This document shows, one piece after another, positions 44,953 through 52,539 of a stretch of DNA of 64,000 nucleotides. Numbering within the stretch: the stretch's first letter is position 1; every line of letters begins with the position of its first letter. A program made the translations under genes and the position numbers. This DNA comes from Rugamonas sp. (lineage in GTDB: Bacteria > Pseudomonadota > Gammaproteobacteria > Burkholderiales > Burkholderiaceae_D). Location: assembly GCF_025354735.1 (NCBI RefSeq), contig NZ_JANXMI010000230.1:1-64000 (forward strand), read 5' to 3'. Under the pieces are notes generated by a model. The model was not told the DNA's origin and did no database searches. It worked only from the letters and a program-made list of their open reading frames with translations.

Positions 44953-45495
44953 TTACAGCGCTTCGGCCTTGGCCTTGAGGCCGCCCAATCCGGCGGTGAT
45001 GACGCCGCCCATGGTGCCTTGCGCGGCGGCGTCGTCGCGGCCGGCGGCGGGCGCGTCGGCGTGGTCGGCGCGGTGGAACTCGGCCTGCCAGGTGACTAGG
45101 CTGCCGCCGTTCTTGCCCGGCGCGATGCTGATGGTGGCCTTCACATCACTCAGGGGCACGACCTTTTGATTGTCCGCCGTGTTCTGGATCGCGTAGGTGT
45201 AGCTGTGTCCCTGCGCGTTGTATTTCACCAGCTCCTCGGTCAGCTTGGGGCCGCCCAAGTCCAGCGTGCGGACCGAGCCGATGGTGTTGCCCTTGGTCGA
45301 GGCCGACGACTTGACCAGCGGCACCCACGTCAGGTCGCTGTAATGCTTGACCAGGTCCCACACCCGGTCCGGGGCGGCGGCGATATCGACCGTCTGCGAG
45401 GCGTGCAGCAATTGCGGCGCGGCCCAGGCGGTCGCCGACAGCAGGGCGCCGGCGGCCAGCGTCAAGCCGGTCAGGCTTTTTTTCAGATTGTTCAT
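44953..45495 (-). CDS. exported SRPBCC (polyketide-cyclase-like) protein
   Basis: A 180-residue protein with a signal peptide (about 1-26, ending ATAWA) and an SRPBCC/START-like domain that begins SQTVDIAAAPDRVWDLVKHYSDLTWVP. This is the common polyketide_cyc2 pattern; the fold has a deep ligand cavity. Export to the periplasm is somewhat unusual for this family. The ligand is unknown. It is divergent from the LysR gene at 45783 across a 287-bp gap with a strong palindrome at 45621. Confidence 0.8.
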   Translation of the reverse strand: MNNLKKSLTGLTLAAGALLSATAWAAPQLLHASQTVDIAAAPDRVWDLVKHYSDLTWVPLVKSSASTKGNTIGSVRTLDLGGPKLTEELVKYNAQGHSYTYAIQNTADNQKVVPLSDVKATISIAPGKNGGSLVTWQAEFHRADHADAPAAGRDDAAAQGTMGGVITAGLGGLKAKAEAL

Positions 45496-45620
45496 GCGGT
45501 GTTGCTCCTATGCGGAAAAGTGAGGTGGACAGCGGCCGGCTTGTCGGCGAGGCGTTTTGCTGTGAGACCAATATAGACCCGCATCGAAGCGATATAAACG
45601 GGAGGCGGCGAGTAACAGTG

Positions 45621-45635
45621 CGGACAATTTGTCCG
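45621..45635. promoter_or_regulatory. 15-bp perfect palindrome between SRPBCC and lysR genes
   Basis: CGGACAA-T-TTGTCCG is perfect over 15 bp. It is 126 bp upstream of the SRPBCC start and 148 bp upstream of the LysR start. The rest of the 287-bp gap shows no open frame that fits its neighbours. Confidence 0.5.
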
Positions 45636-45782
45636 TGGGCGCGGACGGGCCGCCGGCCGGCGCCGCGCCGTGGCGATGCAGGCCGGATGCGGCGCAGCAG
45701 TACGGACCAAAACGGCGCCAATTATTCAGGGACGGCGCGGTACATTACAGGCAGAGATAGCCTGTATGAACGGAGGAACGAT

Positions 45783-46676
45783 ATGGATAACCTGGGTGGC
45801 ATCGGTATTTTTGTGAAGGTGGCCGATACCCGCAACTTCACGCTGGCCGGACGCGCGCTGGGGGTGTCGTCGTCGGCCATCGGCAAGAGTATTTCGCGCA
45901 TGGAGGAGCGCCTGAAAGTGCGACTGTTTCACCGCAGCACGCGCAGCGTCACCTTGACGGCGGAGGGCGCGCTATTCCTGGAACGCTGCAAGCGCATCCT
46001 CGGCGAAATCGACGCCGCCGAAGTCGAACTGTCCGAGTATTCGGGCAGTCCGGCCGGCCGGCTGCGCGTGAGCATGCCCCAGCTGAGCGGCATGCTGATG
46101 CCGGCGCTGAACCGCTTCATGAAACAGTATCCCGAGATCCAGCTCGACATCGACCTGTCGGACCGCGTGGTCGACATCGTCGAGGAGGGCTACGACGCCG
46201 TCATCCGGGCCGGTTTGCCGCGCGATTCGCGGCTGGTGTTCCGGCGCCTGGGCACCTGCGATTATGTGCTGGTGGCGTCGCCCGGCTATCTGAAGCGGCG
46301 CGGCACGCCCAAGCGTCCCGCCGACCTGTCCGGCCACGCCTGCCTGCGCTACAAGTTCAAGACCAGCGGCCGCATCGAACCGTGGCCGATGCGACGTGAG
46401 CCGGGCGAGTCCGAGCCGGCGTTTTACGAAGGCATGATCGCCAATAATGTGGAGACCATCATGAACAGCGCGCTGGCCGGCCTGGGCATCGCCATGCTGC
46501 CGCGCTTTGTGTTGCAGGACCAGCTGGAACGCGGCCTGCTGCTGCCGGTGCTTGAGGGCATGCTCGAAAACGAGCTCACCTTCGTCATGCTGTGGCCGGC
46601 GAACAAGCACAACTCGCCCAAGCTGCGCGTGTTCATCGATTTCCTGGCCAGGCATTTATTCGCGCCGGCGCCGTAA
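45783..46676 (+). CDS. LysR-family transcriptional regulator (CrgA-like)
   Basis: A 297-residue LysR regulator: LGVSSSAIGKSISRMEERLKVRLFHRSTRSV as DNA-binding domain, then an effector domain with DAVIRAGLPRDSRLVFRRLG and a C-terminal FIDFLARHLF. GGAGGA lies just upstream of the ATG at 45783; the open frame to 45510 is ignored. By position it is the likely regulator of the divergent SRPBCC and SDR genes. Confidence 0.87.
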   Translation: MDNLGGIGIFVKVADTRNFTLAGRALGVSSSAIGKSISRMEERLKVRLFHRSTRSVTLTAEGALFLERCKRILGEIDAAEVELSEYSGSPAGRLRVSMPQLSGMLMPALNRFMKQYPEIQLDIDLSDRVVDIVEEGYDAVIRAGLPRDSRLVFRRLGTCDYVLVASPGYLKRRGTPKRPADLSGHACLRYKFKTSGRIEPWPMRREPGESEPAFYEGMIANNVETIMNSALAGLGIAMLPRFVLQDQLERGLLLPVLEGMLENELTFVMLWPANKHNSPKLRVFIDFLARHLFAPAP

Positions 46677-46710
46677 ACCTGAGCACCGCCGGCGTCGCCG
46701 CTATGGTCGC

Positions 46711-47637
46711 CTAGTCGTGGAAGGCGACGACCTGCTTGCGCTTGCCGAGCATGAAGGCGTCGGCCACATGGCGCAGCGGCGCCACGTCGACATCCGAGCG
46801 GCCGGCGGCGACCAGTTCGGCGAAGCGCTGATACAGCGACGGATATTCGGCTTCCTTGGCCAGCGCCTGCTCGACGCCGGCGATCGACAGGCGCGCGCCG
46901 CCTTCGCTGAGCTTGACCTCACCGTCGGCCGTCGTCACGATGATGTCCCAGCTCTGCTTGCCGGTCTGGCGCCAGTCGAACTCGGCGTGCACGGGCACCG
47001 CCTGCGCGTTCCGGAAGTGCAGGTCGGCGGCGATGGGCGCGTCGCGGTTTTCCGGAAATTCCAGCGTCGCGCCGGTCAGGAAGATCAGCGACGGCAGGAT
47101 TTCGGTGACGATGGACAGCGCGTTGATGCCCGGATCGAACACACCCAGTCCGCCCGCCTGCCAGATCCAGTCCTGGTTAGGGTGCCAGTGGCGCACATCT
47201 TCTTTCCAGATCACGTGCATGGACGTCGGCGCATGCTGGGCCAGGTAGGCCTTGGCCGGCTGGACGGCCGGCGCGTAGCGTGAATGCCAGCTGGTGAACA
47301 GGGTCACGCCCTTGGCCGCCGCCAGCGCTTCCAGGTCGGCCACTTCCGACAGGGTGGCGCCGGGCGGCTTTTCCAGGAAGACGTGCTTGCCGGCCGACAG
47401 CGCCGTGTGCGCGGCCGCGTAGCGGTATTGCGGCGGCATGCACAGCGAGACGGCTTCGATCTCGGGCATGGCGGCCAGCATTTCTTCTATGGTCTTGAAG
47501 CTGGGCAGGCCGTCGATGGCGTTGTTGCGGCTGGCCGAAGCGAGCAGCGTGTAGGCGGCGTTGCCCGCGATCGCCGGCAAGTGCTGGTCGTGGACGATTT
47601 TGCCGACGCCGACGATGGCAAGTTTGATAGGTGACAT
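46711..47637 (-). CDS. Gfo/Idh/MocA-type aldose 1-dehydrogenase (D-galactose / L-arabinose type)
   Basis: A 308-residue NAD(P)-dependent dehydrogenase: Rossmann motif VGVGKIVHDQHLPAI at the N-terminus and the family's catalytic EKPPGATLSEV with the conserved lysine. The sequence resembles the D-galactose 1-dehydrogenase / Azospirillum L-arabinose 1-dehydrogenase subgroup, which makes aldonolactones in non-phosphorylating sugar pathways. No other sugar-pathway gene is adjacent, so the physiological substrate is uncertain. Confidence 0.82.
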   Translation of the reverse strand: MSPIKLAIVGVGKIVHDQHLPAIAGNAAYTLLASASRNNAIDGLPSFKTIEEMLAAMPEIEAVSLCMPPQYRYAAAHTALSAGKHVFLEKPPGATLSEVADLEALAAAKGVTLFTSWHSRYAPAVQPAKAYLAQHAPTSMHVIWKEDVRHWHPNQDWIWQAGGLGVFDPGINALSIVTEILPSLIFLTGATLEFPENRDAPIAADLHFRNAQAVPVHAEFDWRQTGKQSWDIIVTTADGEVKLSEGGARLSIAGVEQALAKEAEYPSLYQRFAELVAAGRSDVDVAPLRHVADAFMLGKRKQVVAFHD

Positions 47638-47812
47638 GGGCGATCTTTCATAAGGTGAGAGGTATGCTGCGCGGGAGGATTCTAACCAAACGCGGCCAAG
47701 CTTGCCAGCCGCGCCGCGATTTCGCTGGCTGGCCGATCGCCGCCTGCTGTGTTACGGTGTGGAAATTCCAAGTCCCGACACCGCCGTCAGCGCGCCGCAA
47801 TTTGCCTTCACC

Positions 47813-48385
47813 ATGAATCAACCCACTCCGCAACTGCGCCTGAACCTGTCCCTGATCCTCGCCACGGTCGCCATGCACGGCTTGATGATGCTGGCGAACG
47901 AACTGTTTTTCATCCCTGCCGAATTCCTCAAGGGCATAGGCTGGATTTACCTGCCCGCCGGCACCCGGTTGCTATGCACGCTGCTGTTCGGCGGCCCCGG
48001 CGCCATCGGCCTGCTCATCACCGGCTGGTTTTCCTGCTACTGGTATTACTTTCCGGGCGACGAATTGCGGGCCACGATGGGAGCGATCGCCGGCGCCATC
48101 GGCCCCTATCTGGTCTACCGCATCGCGCAGGAGCGCCTGGGCTTGCGCGCATCGCTGACGAACCTGACGCCCAAACGCCTGCTCATTTGCGCCGTCGGCT
48201 GTTCGGTGGCCAGTCCCTTGTTGCACCATATCTGGTTCGGCCTGCATGGCGATGCAGATTTAATCCGGGGTTTTTGCGTGATGTTCATCGGCGACCTGGC
48301 CGGCACCCTGATTGTGCTCTACACGGGCAAAGGCTTGCTGGCGCTCTTGCCCGGCCCGCCCCGGACGCTGCCCAAGGGCTGGTAG
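47813..48385 (+). CDS. integral membrane protein, MASE1-like hydrophobic domain only
   Basis: A 190-residue polytopic protein with about five hydrophobic segments. The stretch GWIYLPAGTRLLCTLLFGGPGAIGLLITGW recalls the start of MASE1-type sensor domains (x-P-A-G-x-R-L-L), but no signalling output domain follows, so it may be a stand-alone membrane protein. I cannot assign a function. ATG 47813 gives a clean N-terminus though no good ribosome binding site is visible; an upstream in-frame ATG at 47702 is an alternative. Confidence 0.6.
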   Translation: MNQPTPQLRLNLSLILATVAMHGLMMLANELFFIPAEFLKGIGWIYLPAGTRLLCTLLFGGPGAIGLLITGWFSCYWYYFPGDELRATMGAIAGAIGPYLVYRIAQERLGLRASLTNLTPKRLLICAVGCSVASPLLHHIWFGLHGDADLIRGFCVMFIGDLAGTLIVLYTGKGLLALLPGPPRTLPKGW

Positions 48386-48423
48386 CCGAGCGGCACCACG
48401 GGCGCGGCCGCAAGCGGGCGGTA

Positions 48424-48486
48424 TGCTAAAATTTATAGCAATCGCACTGAAACAAAGCTGAAATAGCTGCTGAAACAAAGCTGAAA
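48424..48486. promoter_or_regulatory. promoter region with palindrome and 17-bp direct repeats
   Basis: TGCTAAAATTTATAGCA (48424-48440) is an inverted repeat with 5-bp outer arms. It is followed by two exact copies of a 17-bp sequence, CTGAAACAAAGCTGAAA, at 48447-48463 and 48470-48486, a 23-bp period. They end 24 bp before the winged-helix gene. The pattern suggests a promoter with tandem regulator sites. Confidence 0.5.
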
Positions 48487-48509
48487 CAACTGATATATTG
48501 CGTGCCCCC

Positions 48510-48866
48510 ATGACGATACCCACCCGACCCGCCGATATCTACCTCCGCTTCCTGCAACTGACGGAAGCCTTGCGCGGCTTGCCGTCGTTGCCGGCGCTCG
48601 ACCCGCTGGAGGAGCGCATGTTGACCATCGTCGCCCGCGCGGGCCAGGACCAGCAGCGCCTGTCCGTGCGCGACATGATGGCGAAAAAGGAACTCGGCGC
48701 GCCGGCCACCGTGCACACGCGGCTGACGTCGATGCGCGAAAAAGGCTGGATCATGTTGTCCGATACCGAAGACACGCGCCGCAAGCAGATCGAGCTCACC
48801 CAGGCGGCCCTGCTGCATTTCGACAAGCTGTCGAAGTGCCTGGTCCAGGCCACCGAGCCGCGCTGA
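48510..48866 (+). CDS. small winged-helix (MarR-like) DNA-binding protein
   Basis: A 118-residue protein with a MarR-type winged helix: a helical N-terminus, DPLEERMLTIVARAG, then RDMMAKKELGAPATVHTRLTSMREKGWIML as recognition helix and a wing with DTRRKQIELTQAALLHF. It lacks long dimerisation helices and is short for the family. ATG 48510 is in frame and plausible; no strong ribosome binding site is seen. The direct repeats just upstream are candidates for its own binding sites. Confidence 0.7.
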   Translation: MTIPTRPADIYLRFLQLTEALRGLPSLPALDPLEERMLTIVARAGQDQQRLSVRDMMAKKELGAPATVHTRLTSMREKGWIMLSDTEDTRRKQIELTQAALLHFDKLSKCLVQATEPR

Positions 48867-49019
48867 GCACATGGCCCGCCATTTCCCCGGGAATTGGCAC
48901 CCCTATTTCGGCTGCCGGACTTCTATAATGGCCTGGCCAACAATCGGCCGCAACGCCGCTGGCAAGCCCGATCGCCACGATCGGTAAGCAACCCGCGCAG
49001 TCCCACGAATGCCCCCGTC

Positions 49020-50630
49020 ATGACTACAATATCGTCCGTGAGCAGCCTGCTGCCGACCCTGTCCGGCGCCGCCGCGAGGGCGCTCGCCGCCACGCCGGCG
49101 CCGCCGGCTGACATCACGCCGGCGTCCACCATCGTCGCGCTCAGCCCGTCCGCCGCATCTTTGGCATCGTCCACCGACGGCCTGCCGAGCATGCAGCCGC
49201 CGGTGTTCAACGCGCCGGTGTGGGAGAAAAAGTCGAGCGACGCCATCACCTCGCTGATGACGGTGAACTACGCGGCCCAGCCGCTGTCCGGCCGCTACCA
49301 GGGCCTGGGCGCGGCGCTGCTGACCCGCCTGGCCACGGACGGCGGCGATTACTCGCAGTCGGTGCTGCAATCGGCGACCGCTTCCTCGACCGGCGCCACG
49401 GCGTCCACCCTGGACACGCTGTCGAGCAATGCGCTGCATGGCGCCGCCGCCAACCAGATTTCGCTCGACATCAAGACGGCCGACGGCATCAAGGTGACGG
49501 TGACCTTGGGCAGCCAGGACAAGGGCCTGGCCGTGCAAATCAAGAGCAGCGGCAAACTCAGCGACGCCGACCGCGCCGCCCTGGGCCAGCTGGCCGCGGC
49601 GTTCCAGAGCGCCATCGACGGTATCGGCGCCGTGCCGCCCAAGCCCGACCTCAGCGGCCTGAGCCACTACAACGCGACGCTGCTGTCGTCGCTCGACCTG
49701 CACGCGCAAGTGCAGCTGGGCGGCGGCCAGTCGCAGACCATGGACTTCCACGCCGACAGCACGCAGCGCTCGGTCGCCATGGACGGCCCGGCCGGCGCCA
49801 TCAAGGTCAGCGTCGACCTGAGCCACCTTGCCGGCCTGGGCGACAGCCGCCAGCGCAGCGCGGCGATGGACAGCTATCTGAAGCAATTCGACCAGGCCGC
49901 CAGTCGCGGCAAGGCCGACGCGGCGATGCTGACGACCTTCAAGGACGCCTTCGAGCAAATGAACGCCAGCCTACCGCAGCACGACACGGGGCGGGCGTCC
50001 GCGTCCGCCTTGAGCGCCGGCGACCACGCCATGATGACCGGGCTGGCCGATTTCAGCGCCTCGATGACCGAACGTCCCAGCTATATCAATCCCATGCGGC
50101 CCGGCGAGGCCGATACCTTTTCTTACCAGACCTCGCAGACCACCACCGTCGGCGGCCACGGCCCGGCGGACCGCTCGATTTCCCAGCAACAGCACAGCCA
50201 TCTGGACGCCAGCTTCCACCAGCCGTTGTCGGCCGGCCTGCCGCTCGCCCTGGACGGCAGCAAGCAGTCGCAGAATTATTATTTCGAGCAGATCAGCGAC
50301 GACGCCAGCAGCGACGCCGAGGTCCGCTACGACAAGGGCACGCTGGCGCAGGCGAGCGTGCAGCAAACGGCGCAGCAATCGACACGGATGATGAAATATG
50401 TGATGGGTCAGCTGAGCGAGGACACGACCACGCCGACCGCCGTGCGGCTGACGCGCGACTTGCTCGACCTGCTGCAAGCGGCGCAGAAAAAACCCGCCCG
50501 GACACCGCAGGACGCCGCGCTGTCGCAGCAGGCGCTGGCGGCGCTCCACAACACGGTGTTGCTGCAGCCCGACCCGAGCGGGCTGCACGCGGCCGGCGGC
50601 GTCGCCGTGGAACCGAAGACGGCAATTTGA
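49020..50630 (+). CDS. large hypothetical protein, Ser/Ala/Gln-rich
   Basis: A 536-residue protein without signal peptide or transmembrane helix. The first 60 residues are Ala/Ser/Pro-rich and low complexity. A central part (about 100-260) alternates polar strands (ISLDIKTADGIKVTVTLG, ...VQLGGGQSQTMDFHAD), and the C-terminal third is Gln/Ser/Thr-rich and helical. It recalls hook-length-control or DUF5610-like proteins of flagellar type only in composition; I do not recognise a family. GCCCCCGTC just before the ATG is not a ribosome binding site, so the start may be at an earlier in-frame codon back to 48894. Confidence 0.7.
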   Translation: MTTISSVSSLLPTLSGAAARALAATPAPPADITPASTIVALSPSAASLASSTDGLPSMQPPVFNAPVWEKKSSDAITSLMTVNYAAQPLSGRYQGLGAALLTRLATDGGDYSQSVLQSATASSTGATASTLDTLSSNALHGAAANQISLDIKTADGIKVTVTLGSQDKGLAVQIKSSGKLSDADRAALGQLAAAFQSAIDGIGAVPPKPDLSGLSHYNATLLSSLDLHAQVQLGGGQSQTMDFHADSTQRSVAMDGPAGAIKVSVDLSHLAGLGDSRQRSAAMDSYLKQFDQAASRGKADAAMLTTFKDAFEQMNASLPQHDTGRASASALSAGDHAMMTGLADFSASMTERPSYINPMRPGEADTFSYQTSQTTTVGGHGPADRSISQQQHSHLDASFHQPLSAGLPLALDGSKQSQNYYFEQISDDASSDAEVRYDKGTLAQASVQQTAQQSTRMMKYVMGQLSEDTTTPTAVRLTRDLLDLLQAAQKKPARTPQDAALSQQALAALHNTVLLQPDPSGLHAAGGVAVEPKTAI

Positions 50631-50671
50631 CCGGCAAGGAACGCCGGCCGGCGACATGGCCGTCGGCTGCT

Positions 50672-51277
50672 TCAGTCCGGCCGCAGCGCGATCATTTGCG
50701 CCACTTCATCGCACCAGTCGACATAGGCCTGCTCGGCCAGCACGCCGCGCCGGGTCACCATCAGCGCCCCCAGCTGCGCCTGCGTCAACCCCGCTTGCCG
50801 CGCCAGGAAGAACTCAAGCTGGGCCTGGTGGCCGGCGCGCACTTCGGCGATCTGCCGTAGCGCGACGTCGCGCGGCAGCAGGTCGAAGCACAGCACCCGC
50901 AGTATCTGCTCGTCCTTGATGGCGGGGCGCGGCGACGCGTTCGCCACCCAGGCCGTCAACCTTTCCCTACCCTGATCCGTGATGCTGTAGATGGAACGCT
51001 TGGGTCCGCGCGTGCCGGGCAGGCGTTCGGCTTCGACCCATGCTTCATTCTGCAATTCGCGCAGGGCAGGGTAGACGGAACTGTGTTCCACCGCCCAGCA
51101 ATGCTGGCCCACCATCTGTAGCCACTTGGTCAGCTCGTAACCGGAGCGCGGCTCGTTGTAGATGCCGGCCAGCAGCACATAGTGCAGCGCCTTTTCCTTG
51201 ACCGGCTTGGCGTTCTTGCTGGCACTCTGCGCTTCCATCTTCGTTTCCATCTTCGCTTCTATCTTCGTTGCACTCAT
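50672..51277 (-). CDS. PadR-family transcriptional regulator
   Basis: A 201-residue PadR repressor. After a 28-residue lysine/glutamate-rich tail comes the PadR winged helix (LHYVLLAGIYNEPRSGYELTKWLQMVGQHCW, then SSVYPALRELQNEAWVEAE and GPKRSIYSITDQGRERL) and a C-terminal dimerisation helix pair. It is divergent from the RND pump operon with a short AT-rich gap that holds a classic PadR box, so it most likely represses the pump and itself and is released by a phenolic or drug ligand. Confidence 0.88.
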   Translation of the reverse strand: MSATKIEAKMETKMEAQSASKNAKPVKEKALHYVLLAGIYNEPRSGYELTKWLQMVGQHCWAVEHSSVYPALRELQNEAWVEAERLPGTRGPKRSIYSITDQGRERLTAWVANASPRPAIKDEQILRVLCFDLLPRDVALRQIAEVRAGHQAQLEFFLARQAGLTQAQLGALMVTRRGVLAEQAYVDWCDEVAQMIALRPD

Positions 51278-51313
51278 ACCTTCGACTCCCTGATGGCCTG
51301 CGGCGGGCGCAGC

Positions 51314-51341
51314 TTGACTATGTTTTTTTTGACATAGTCAA
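51314..51341. promoter_or_regulatory. PadR operator, ATGT-N8-ACAT inside a 9-bp inverted repeat
   Basis: TTGACTATG (51314-51322) and CATAGTCAA (51333-51341) are perfect mirror arms, and within them ATGT (51320-51323) and ACAT (51332-51335) are 8 bp apart, the known PadR consensus. It is 37 bp from the PadR start and 92 bp from the pump operon. A third partial half-site (TGTCACTATGTA) lies at about 51349-51360. Confidence 0.75.
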
Positions 51342-51432
51342 AAAACCGTGTCACTATGTATTTTTCCACATACAGAATTTTATCATGAATGACGTTCCGT
51401 CCCTCTTGATAAAACCTACACGCGAGAACCCG

Positions 51433-52539
51433 ATGTCCACCATTTTCAACCGTCCGCCGCAGCGCCGCGCGGCCAGCGCCGCCATCTTGCTGGCCGTCGC
51501 CGCGCTGACCGCCTGCAGCAAACCGGCTCCGCCTCCACCAGCGACGGCCAAAGTGGCCTGGTTCACGGCGGCGCCGGCCGGCGCCGACAGCGCCAGCTTC
51601 ACCGGTGTGGTCCACGCCCGCACCGAAAGCAATCTGGGCTTCCGCGTCGCCGGCAAGATCGTCGAGCGCCTGGCCGATCCCGGCGACACCGTGCGCAAGG
51701 GCCAGCCCCTGATGCGGCTCGATCCGACCGACTATGTGCTGGCCTCCGGCGCCGCCCACGCGGCCGTCGACGCGGCGCTGGCGCGCCAGGCCCAGGCCGT
51801 GTCCGACGAAGCCCGTTTGCGCAAGCTGCTGAGCAGCGGCGCCGTCTCGACCCAGGCCTATGAACAAGCCAAGGCGGCGGCCCAGACCGCCAATGCCCAG
51901 GTCGAAGCCGAGCGCGCCCGCGCGCGCCAGACCGAGCATCAGAACGACTATGCGGTATTGCTGGCCGACGCGGACGGTGTCGTCATGGAAGTGCCGGCCG
52001 AGCCGGGGCAGGTGGTGGCCGCCGGCCAAACCGTGGTCAAGCTGGCGCGCCACGGCGCGCGCGAGGCGCTGGTCTACGTGCCGGAATCGGCGCTGGCGCT
52101 GGCCCGGCGTCCGGCGATGGCGGCTCTGTACGGCCAGCCCGGTCCGACCTTCGCGGCCAACTTGCGCGAACTGGCGTCGGTCGCCGACGCCCAGACCCGC
52201 ACTTACCTGGCGCGCTACACGCTGGGCGGCGCCGCCGGCGCCGCGGCGCTGGGCGCCACCGTCACCGTGCGCCTGCAGGACGGCGCGGCGCCGCAGATCG
52301 GCGTGCCGGTCAGCGCCATCGTCGACCAGGGCCAGGGCCCCGGCGTGTGGGTGATCGACGCCAAAACGTCCACCGTCAGCCTGCGCGCCGTCAAGATCGC
52401 CCGCCTCGGCGAGGAGCAGGCGCGGCTGTCGCAAGGTCTGGAAGCGGGCGAGCGCGCGGTGGCCTTCGGCGGCCACCTGCTCAAGGCCGGCCAAAAGGTC
52501 GAGCTGCTGGCGCCGGTGAAAACGGGGCGCGGTTCATGA
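51433..52539 (+). CDS. RND efflux periplasmic adaptor (membrane fusion lipoprotein)
   Basis: A 368-residue HlyD/AcrA-type adaptor. The lipobox LTAC with cysteine 28 marks it as a lipoprotein. Domain order is: beta-barrel/lipoyl start (SFTGVVHARTESNLGFRVAGKIVERL...GDTVRKGQPL), helical hairpin (about 95-160), second lipoyl half (GVVMEVPAEPGQVVAAGQ) and C-terminal barrel. It joins the inner-membrane pump with the outer-membrane channel. ATG 51433 gives the normal lipoprotein signal; an in-frame ATG at 51385 is possible. Its stop overlaps the pump gene (ATGA). Confidence 0.9.
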   Translation: MSTIFNRPPQRRAASAAILLAVAALTACSKPAPPPPATAKVAWFTAAPAGADSASFTGVVHARTESNLGFRVAGKIVERLADPGDTVRKGQPLMRLDPTDYVLASGAAHAAVDAALARQAQAVSDEARLRKLLSSGAVSTQAYEQAKAAAQTANAQVEAERARARQTEHQNDYAVLLADADGVVMEVPAEPGQVVAAGQTVVKLARHGAREALVYVPESALALARRPAMAALYGQPGPTFAANLRELASVADAQTRTYLARYTLGGAAGAAALGATVTVRLQDGAAPQIGVPVSAIVDQGQGPGVWVIDAKTSTVSLRAVKIARLGEEQARLSQGLEAGERAVAFGGHLLKAGQKVELLAPVKTGRGS

